A stretch of DNA of 64,000 nucleotides, from positions 62,001-126,000 of the forward strand of contig NZ_JAPFHA010000001.1 in the NCBI RefSeq assembly GCF_026586805.1, read 5' to 3'. Under the pieces are notes generated by a model. It was given only the letters and a program-made list of their open reading frames with translations, ran no database searches and was not told the DNA's origin. Each line of letters starts with the position of its first letter. Within the stretch, counting starts at the first letter, position 1. This document shows, in pieces, positions 58,997 to 64,000 of this stretch. The translations under genes were made by a program, and so were the position numbers. This DNA is from Niveibacterium sp. 24ML. GTDB taxonomy: Bacteria > Pseudomonadota > Gammaproteobacteria > Burkholderiales > Rhodocyclaceae.

Positions 58997-59293
58997 ATGA
59001 CCGAAAAGTTTGTAAAGGTGCCTTACTACATCGAAAAAGACGGAACGAAGACCTTCTTTCTACCCGAAGTAAGACTCACCAAGGGCTACCAAATTGGCGC
59101 GAAGGGCGAAGAGGTCTATTACGCGGACTACTGGGAGGCGCTCTCCAAATTGATGCAAATGAACACAAGACGCTTCCGACGCCGCAACGGCAACAACATC
59201 CCCGGCATCGTTTCATGCCAACCCGAGCATATCGAAGAGGTCAAACAGAGCTATATAGAACAACAATTGTCCAGCATGGGCGTGCACGCATGA
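58997..59293 (+). CDS. 98-aa protein, first of a tandem paralogue pair
   Basis: No family is recognised. The protein has EKFVKVPYYIEKDGTKTFFLP, RLTKGYQIGA, an aromatic DYWEALSKLM, a basic patch RRFRRRNGN, then IPGIVSCQPEHIEEV and a YIE tail. The basic RFRRRN patch hints at nucleic acid binding. The start at 58997 has AAGGGAG just upstream. The next gene begins within its stop (ATGA) and encodes a related protein of the same length, with about half of positions identical by eye. Both precede mcrB and mcrC without gaps, suggesting a role with them. Confidence 0.8.
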   Translation: MTEKFVKVPYYIEKDGTKTFFLPEVRLTKGYQIGAKGEEVYYADYWEALSKLMQMNTRRFRRRNGNNIPGIVSCQPEHIEEVKQSYIEQQLSSMGVHA

Positions 59294-59586
59294 GCGAGAA
59301 ATTTGTGAAAGTCCCATTCAAGAGAGAAGAAGATGAAAGCAAGACTTTCTTCCTCCCCGACTGCAGAATGACCAAAGGCTATGAGATTGGCGCACGCGAC
59401 AAGGACAAAGAGCGCGGCATTCAGGACTACTGGGTCGCCCTTGAGAAGCTCATGGCCATGCCGCAACCAAGGTTCAGGCGCCGCAACAAGAATGGAATTT
59501 CTGGAACGGTGACCTGCGCCCCCGGCGACGTCGAGGAGGTCAGTCGGGACTATATCGAGTCTGAGCGCGCGAAATATGGTGGATGA
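59290..59586 (+). CDS. 98-aa protein, second of a tandem paralogue pair
   Basis: Paralogue of the preceding gene: shared EKFVKVP, KTFFLP, TKGYxIGA, DYWxALxKLM, RFRRRN, EEV and YIE blocks, with a more charged insert (RDKDKERGIQ) after IGA. Unknown family. It overlaps the previous gene by 4 nt and mcrB by 11 nt, so all are likely translated in fixed ratio. A duplicated pair that has kept its core but changed its loop fits two subunits of one complex, or two readers with different targets. That is inference. Confidence 0.8.
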   Translation: MSEKFVKVPFKREEDESKTFFLPDCRMTKGYEIGARDKDKERGIQDYWVALEKLMAMPQPRFRRRNKNGISGTVTCAPGDVEEVSRDYIESERAKYGG

Positions 59587-61264
59587 GAACCAGACCCTGA
59601 CTTGGGACGCGGCTGTCCAGCTACTCGATGCGAATTTCCACTTCAGAGCGCCAGCGGGAACCACAGGAAGGACCTATCGAGCATCACCCAACGGCCCTGC
59701 GCTGACCATATCTCAGGCAGGACAAGCCCTCGAAGTCCAACTTCCCAAGAAAGTGGACTCCCTGGCAGGCGAGCCACTGTCTTTGCCGGGACAAAGCATC
59801 CGATATTCAGTCTCAACAGTCGGAGAACTGCTCCACTGCATCGGGGTGCTCACCGACAACGTGAAGAAAGATGTCGCCTACAAGACGGCGCATGAATTTG
59901 AAACAGGAAATTCCGGCATGGCTGTAAAACAACCCCTCAACACCATCCTCTATGGCCCCCCTGGGACCGGAAAGACCTACTCCGTGGTCTTGAAGGCGCT
60001 CTCCATTGTCGACGCCAAGGACTACGGCTTGGAGGTGAGTGCGGACGTCTATCAAGAGCTCAAGAAGCGTTACGACGCGCTGGTTCGAGACGGCCAGATT
60101 GCCTTTGTAACGTTCCATCAGTCCTATGGCTACGAAGACTTCATCGAAGGCATTCGGCCGCAGACAGAAGGTGGTCAGATTTCTTACGCGGTCCGGGATG
60201 GCGTGCTGAAAGCCATTGCCTTGGCGGCTCGGGAAAACTGGCGGAAATCGATAGCGTCCGACAAAGAAACCCTGGACGATGATGCGCTGTTTGAAAGGGT
60301 CTGGCAGGAGTTGGCAGACACCCTGGAAGAGCAAGCCGATGGCAAGGTCAAGGTCACGCTCTACAAAGGTGGTGAGGCAGAACTTGAACTGGGGCAGACG
60401 GGTAAGAACGTTGTTGTCTCGCTGCCCGGCTACAAGACGACCTACCCCATCTCCAAGAAGCAGCTAAAGAGCTTGTGGGGACGCCGACTTGAAGTCGCCC
60501 GTCCGTCGGACACCAAACTCTACAACCGGTCGTTCTTCTGGGCGGTTCTTGAACATCTCAAAGAAATCGCGGCAAATGCACAACCGGTGGCGGTTCAGCC
60601 CGAGGCCTTGAAGCCCTATATCCTCATCATTGACGAGATTAACCGGGGCAATATCTCCAAGATATTTGGCGAACTCATCACGCTGGTTGAGGAGGATAAG
60701 CGCCTCGGCGAGCCATTCGAGATGACGGTGACTTTGCCTTACTCCCAAGGTGACGAAGAGCCATTCGGACTGCCGCCAAATCTTTACTTGGTAGGCACGA
60801 TGAACACATCGGACCGTTCCATTGCACTCCTTGACACAGCGTTGCGACGCCGATTCGAGTTCGAGGAGCTTCAACCAAATCCGAGTGTTCTAAAACGCAT
60901 TGAGCTCGATGCGGACGTCGACCTGCCCGCGCTTCTTGACGCCATCAATGAGCGCGTCGAATACCTCTATGACCGTGACCACACGATTGGCCACGCGTAC
61001 TTTGTGGGTGTGAAGACACTTAGTGACTTGGAGCGGGTATTCCGCCGGAAAGTCATTCCGCTGCTTCAAGAATACTTCTATGAGGATTGGTCGAAGGTTG
61101 CGCTGGTTCTGAATGACTCCACCGGCCGTTTCATTGAACAAGATGTACGGGTTCCCAAAGGGCTACAGGGGAGTGACATTGACTCTGAGCCCAAACCGCG
61201 GTTTCGGGTCAAGGACAGTCCATTCCTGCTTGATGCGTTCCAAAACATCTACAGCGGGCAGTGA
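59576..61264 (+). CDS. mcrB: McrB-like AAA+ NTPase
   Basis: The motor subunit of an McrBC-type restriction system. The 562-aa protein has Walker A GPPGTGKTYS (about 128-137), FVTFHQSYGYEDFIEGIRP, Walker B YILIIDEINRGNISKIFGELI (around 347-366), the McrB signature GTMNTSDRS (about 406-414) and the arginine-rich ALRRRFEF. The GTPase subgroup is recognised by MNTSDRS. The first ~125 residues (LTWDAAVQLLDANFHFRAPAG...) match none of the methyl-reading domains I can recognise (DUF3578, EVE-like). The 3' end overlaps mcrC (GTGA). Confidence 0.88.
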   Translation: MVDENQTLTWDAAVQLLDANFHFRAPAGTTGRTYRASPNGPALTISQAGQALEVQLPKKVDSLAGEPLSLPGQSIRYSVSTVGELLHCIGVLTDNVKKDVAYKTAHEFETGNSGMAVKQPLNTILYGPPGTGKTYSVVLKALSIVDAKDYGLEVSADVYQELKKRYDALVRDGQIAFVTFHQSYGYEDFIEGIRPQTEGGQISYAVRDGVLKAIALAARENWRKSIASDKETLDDDALFERVWQELADTLEEQADGKVKVTLYKGGEAELELGQTGKNVVVSLPGYKTTYPISKKQLKSLWGRRLEVARPSDTKLYNRSFFWAVLEHLKEIAANAQPVAVQPEALKPYILIIDEINRGNISKIFGELITLVEEDKRLGEPFEMTVTLPYSQGDEEPFGLPPNLYLVGTMNTSDRSIALLDTALRRRFEFEELQPNPSVLKRIELDADVDLPALLDAINERVEYLYDRDHTIGHAYFVGVKTLSDLERVFRRKVIPLLQEYFYEDWSKVALVLNDSTGRFIEQDVRVPKGLQGSDIDSEPKPRFRVKDSPFLLDAFQNIYSGQ

Positions 61265-62547
61265 GAAGCGTGGCACTGTTATCTGTCTTCGAGTATCAGC
61301 GGGTGAGAGTCGGGGACCCATCGTGCGATGAAGTGACGCCCTGCATTACGCGTGCCCAAGCGGATTTTCTGACCAATCAAAGGACACGGCTGGGTTTCGA
61401 GGTATTCAAGTTCGTAAACGGAAGCGCAGTTGCAGCGCAACAGTACGTGGGCGTCTGCCAGATTGGCGACCTGACGGTTGAGGTTCTCCCTAAGATTGAT
61501 GTTGACGTCGGTCACGTCAGAAAGAACCTAGTCGCCATGATTGCCGCGACGGTCGACCTGGCTATCAAAGATGGGGGCACAGCTTATGTCGGCACCCAGA
61601 GTCATAGCATCCTCGAAATCCTCATCCGGCTTTTTGGCGAGAAGCTGTTTGCGCAACTCAGACGCGGTCTGATGCGGCGCTATGAGACACGGGAGGAGAA
61701 CCGTTCCGTGCTCCGTGGTCGCCTTGATGTCGTCCAGCAGATGCGTTTGAACATCGGAAACCCTGAACGGCTTTACTGTCGTTATCAAGAGTTCCTGGAA
61801 GACACGCCGCTCAATCAGGTGTTCAAGGCGGCCCTCAGGCGCCTTCTGAAGGTCACAAGACGGATTTCCAGCCAGCGATTGTTAGCTGAATTGTTGCTCA
61901 TGCTGGATACGGTGTCGGACGTACCGGTGTCAAAACTGGCATGGCAGGACGTTCACTTCGACCGAATGAATGAGCGGTATCGGCCTTCCTACAAACTGGC
62001 CGAAATGTTTCTCAGGAACATGCTGCCGGATGTAACCGGAGGGCGCCACGAAGGCATTTCCCTGTTCTTCGACATGAACGCCCTATTCGAGGAATACATC
62101 GGCAGGACAGTTCAGCGAGTGATGCGTGATTCGGGCGTCTCGGTGGCCCTTCAAGGTAGAGGAGGAAATCAGCGGTACGTCGCGCGGGATTCAAACGGCA
62201 GCGGCGCTTTCGCAATGAAGCCAGACATTGTCGGCGTTAGGGACGGGCGCTACGAATGGATTCTCGACACCAAATGGAAGGTGCTTTCACAAGCCGAGTG
62301 GCGAGAAGGAGTGGCCCAGGCCGACCTCTACCAGATGTATGCCTACGCCAGTTGTTACGATTGCCCCAAGGTGCTGCTTCTCTATCCGCATCATGATGAA
62401 CTCGGCGGGGAGCCTGGATTTCGGCAAACCTTCTATTTGAACCCTTGGGCGACCACGTGCATGCCGCCAATGAGAGTCATGGTGGCGAGCGTCGACCTTC
62501 GAGAATTGGTGACAGTTCCGGCGCAGCTTCACTCGCTTCTGAATTAG
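61261..62547 (+). CDS. mcrC: McrC-like restriction nuclease subunit
   Basis: A 428-aa McrC-family protein, the nuclease partner of McrB. An N-terminal half with YVGVCQIGDLTVEVLPKIDV and RGRLDVVQQMRLNIGNPERLYCRYQEFLEDTPLNQVFKAALRRLL (McrC family core) is followed by ISLFFDMNALFEEYIGRTV and the PD-(D/E)xK site MKPDIVG ... WILDTKWK (about 318-337), where Asp, Asp and Lys are all present. Start is GTG at 61261, overlapping mcrB. It is the last gene of the overlapping run. Confidence 0.88.
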   Translation: MRSVALLSVFEYQRVRVGDPSCDEVTPCITRAQADFLTNQRTRLGFEVFKFVNGSAVAAQQYVGVCQIGDLTVEVLPKIDVDVGHVRKNLVAMIAATVDLAIKDGGTAYVGTQSHSILEILIRLFGEKLFAQLRRGLMRRYETREENRSVLRGRLDVVQQMRLNIGNPERLYCRYQEFLEDTPLNQVFKAALRRLLKVTRRISSQRLLAELLLMLDTVSDVPVSKLAWQDVHFDRMNERYRPSYKLAEMFLRNMLPDVTGGRHEGISLFFDMNALFEEYIGRTVQRVMRDSGVSVALQGRGGNQRYVARDSNGSGAFAMKPDIVGVRDGRYEWILDTKWKVLSQAEWREGVAQADLYQMYAYASCYDCPKVLLLYPHHDELGGEPGFRQTFYLNPWATTCMPPMRVMVASVDLRELVTVPAQLHSLLN

Positions 62548-62808
62548 GGCTGCATGAAGAAGTCGGAGCCCCGCTTAAAGGTGCATCCACCAAGTGCGCA
62601 CATGATGACCAGGAGAGCTGCCGACCCGTCGCAGCCACCTTGGTTCTCACCGCAAAGGGCAGAAATTGGCCTTGGCAAACCGGTTGCAAACGCCGAAGTC
62701 ACGATTTGAACTCCGCGACGCCTATTCAACTCGCGACCGGAAATGCGTTCTTTGTCCCTAGACCGCCAAGCCTAATGCAGGCTGACATAACAACATGAGG
62801 TAGCAGGA
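62548..62808. other. Intergenic stretch after mcrC
   Basis: No gene is called. A minus-strand frame ending near 62544 reads LLVIMCALGGCTFKRGSDFFMQP-like sequence but lacks a ribosome site and recognisable family; it may be a remnant. No terminator with T-run was found after mcrC. Confidence 0.35.
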
Positions 62809-63357
62809 ATGAAATCCAAAATTGCCTGGGTTAGACGAGCGCAGCGGACGATTCGAATGGTGTCTGAGTTGCACCGAATGGGTTATCAGCGGCTGCGACT
62901 AATGCCGTATGTACACCCCAATGCATGGCGATTGGCCGTTGCACCCAAAGAGTTGTTCTCCAACCACAATGGCGCTTTCATTCCTCACGGAAAGCTCTGT
63001 GACAGCAGTGTCGCAATATATTCAGCAGCAGGTGGAGGGGATGGTTACTTCGACTGGATTGATGCTCGTGGCGATGATGCGCGGGCTCTGGCTGAGAAGT
63101 TTGTCGCTCGTTTTCCAGTTATTGCCGAGCGGGGTAAAGGTCGTGACTGGGCATACGCTGGCTGGACCTCTGAGCTGGTGGGCTTCCTTGAGCTGGACGA
63201 CTGGCTGCCGACTGTGTACTGGGACTACATGACGGGAAGTCCGGACGACCTTCAAGTACTCCCCATCTGGGTCGCTACTGCCAGCAACCTTGTCTGGAAT
63301 GGCATCGAGGCTTCTACGAATTTCCGCAATCCAAGTTTTGATTTGCCGCCGAACTAA
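62809..63357 (+). CDS. 182-aa protein of unknown function in the island
   Basis: No family is recognised. The product has a basic start (MKSKIAWVRRAQRTIRMVSELHRMGYQRL), then RLMPYVHPNAWRLAVAP, a glycine/aspartate-rich AAGGGDGYFDWIDARGDDARALAEKF and a tryptophan-rich end (DWAYAGWTSELVGFLELDDWLPTVYWDY, IWVATASNLVWNG). It is probably soluble. It stands 261 nt after mcrC with AGGTAGCAGGA before the ATG, so it may be an independent cargo gene. Base composition is lower in GC than the chromosomal genes. Confidence 0.6.
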   Translation: MKSKIAWVRRAQRTIRMVSELHRMGYQRLRLMPYVHPNAWRLAVAPKELFSNHNGAFIPHGKLCDSSVAIYSAAGGGDGYFDWIDARGDDARALAEKFVARFPVIAERGKGRDWAYAGWTSELVGFLELDDWLPTVYWDYMTGSPDDLQVLPIWVATASNLVWNGIEASTNFRNPSFDLPPN

Positions 63358-63768
63358 AAGGGCGCAATGGCGCTGCCCCCAAAGAGTCAATCGACCGACG
63401 AGGGAGCGTTTCGGTCTATGAGGGCAAACGAAGCTCGATAGCTCCGAAGCTGCTGCACGTCAGTGCTTTCGCAAGCAAAGGGCAGCCACCTGACTCCACA
63501 TGGCGCGTGGCATTCGACGCCCTCGCCTCGCATATAAACCACCTCCCTAGACGAGCTTTCGCTCATCGAGAGGCGTCTGAGGGCCAGGTCAATAACGGAG
63601 GGTAGAGCTCCTGCTTTGGGAGCAGGAGGTCAGTTGAGAACGAAAATTTCTCTTCATTTCAGTGGGTTGCAGAGTTGCCGTTACGAGGTGCCTGACGCCG
63701 TTAACGTCATCCCCGCTTGGCCCTCGGCACTCCTCCCGGTGAGCTTTCATTCAGCATGGAGGCTTGCC
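63358..63768. other. Gene-free stretch with a tRNA-like fragment
   Basis: No protein gene is called. It holds the tRNA-Pro-like fragment at 63601-63632 and, at its right end, the ribosome site of the next gene (GGAGG 63758-63762). An 85-aa open frame starting at 63717 competes with that gene and is judged a shadow. Confidence 0.4.
63601..63632 (+). pseudogene. tRNA-Pro (UGG)-like fragment
   Basis: GGTAGAGC followed by a 7-bp stem CTCCTGC/GCAGGAG (63608-63614 and 63622-63628) with the loop TTTGGGA reproduces the D-arm 3' half and anticodon arm of tRNA-Pro(UGG), then GTCA of the variable region. Beyond this neither a T arm with TTCRA nor paired acceptor strands can be found. It looks like a truncated tRNA, possibly a second attachment-site remnant close to the gene at 63769. 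Confidence 0.5.
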
Positions 63769-64000
63769 TTGACCCCGACTTACCAACAACTAGACGACCG
63801 ATTACGGGCGCATTTTGGCATCGACGACGAAGACGCGTCCTCGCCGCCACTCCGCTTGCAGCAGTACCGCAACTGCCGCACGGCCCTTCTCTCCTTCCTG
63901 GCGTATTGCGGCAAGACGCTCGACTCGGCCATCGGCGCAGAACTGACGTTCCAGTTCGAGCGGCGGCTGTCTGACTACCTTGCTCAGCTCGATGTCGCGC
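63769..64000 (+). CDS. Partial gene running off the window end
   Basis: A reading frame opens with TTG at 63769, 6 nt after a perfect GGAGG, and stays open to the window end (77 codons, no stop yet). It reads LTPTYQQLDDRLRAHFGIDD, then RLQQYRNCRTALLSFLAYCGKTLDSAIGAEL and FERRLSDYLAQLD. The helix-rich 'R..ALLSFLAYCGK' part resembles a SAM-like core-binding domain of a tyrosine recombinase, which would suit an island end. The evidence for integrase identity is weak without the catalytic part. An earlier in-frame GTG at 63739 has no ribosome site. Confidence 0.55.
   Translation, partial: MTPTYQQLDDRLRAHFGIDDEDASSPPLRLQQYRNCRTALLSFLAYCGKTLDSAIGAELTFQFERRLSDYLAQLDVA

Noticed and set aside
62477-62729. 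Two overlapping minus-strand frames after mcrC with a lipoprotein-like end
   Set aside because: No ribosome site and partly antisense to mcrC; at most a gene remnant.
63717-63974. 85-codon open frame near the window end
   Set aside because: Arginine/proline-rich shadow with no ribosome site. The frame from 63769 has GGAGG and a protein-like composition.

Overview
The window is GC-rich, densely coded DNA from a Gram-negative bacterium. It looks like a betaproteobacterium, probably of the Rhodocyclales/Zoogloeaceae type. This is inferred from the rpsU-yqeY-dnaG-rpoD operon, a short betaproteobacterial-type H-NS protein, the lptD/surA/pdxA/rsmA cluster beside amgK-murU, the hemC-hemD-hemX-hemY operon and LPS genes (lptD, pagP). 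It is gene order and protein recognition by eye, not a computed phylogeny.

Layout. 1-5.7 kb: proA, a secreted chalcone-isomerase-like protein, ogt-xerD, an H-NS protein, folB and plsY. 5.7-11.7 kb: tsaD diverging from the macromolecular-synthesis operon rpsU-yqeY-dnaG-rpoD, then a CAU-anticodon tRNA. 11.7-18.1 kb (minus): lptD-surA-pdxA-patatin lipoprotein-rsmA, tightly packed. 18.2-25.7 kb (plus): amgK-murU (cell-wall sugar recycling), pepP, ubiH, and a DUF1800/DUF1501 export pair. 25.8-33.6 kb: dusB-fis-purH-pagP-purD-GNAT, hemF and argD. 34-38 kb (minus): hemC-hemD-hemX-hemY. 38.3-46.6 kb: ppc, a LacI-like sensor-GGDEF protein, an AlgR/AlgZ-type two-component pair and argH. 46.6-50.7 kb: a ketosamine kinase, then an HPr-rel-A cluster (exported SPGYWK protein, PqqD-like protein, HprK-related kinase A, nucleotidyltransferase). 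50.8-54.4 kb (minus): hemA-prfA-prmC-grxD.

At about 54.5 kb the housekeeping chromosome stops at a truncated 3' half of a tRNA-Phe gene that still has its terminator. This is the signature of an integrated island. From there to the end of the window lies an accessory region: arm-type repeats, a lone DUF4258 protein, a 1130-aa RecB-like nuclease/RNase H-like/SF1 helicase fusion, two tandem 98-aa paralogous proteins of unknown function translationally coupled to an McrB-like AAA+ GTPase and an McrC-like nuclease, an unknown 182-aa protein, a tRNA-Pro-like fragment, and the start of a further gene that runs off the end.

The most interesting candidate for an undescribed system is 55.5-62.5 kb: nuclease-helicase, twin small proteins and McrBC. 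There the McrB N-terminus is not a methyl-DNA reader I recognise, and the twin proteins are plausible adaptors. The second candidate is the HPr-rel-A cluster with its exported neighbour.
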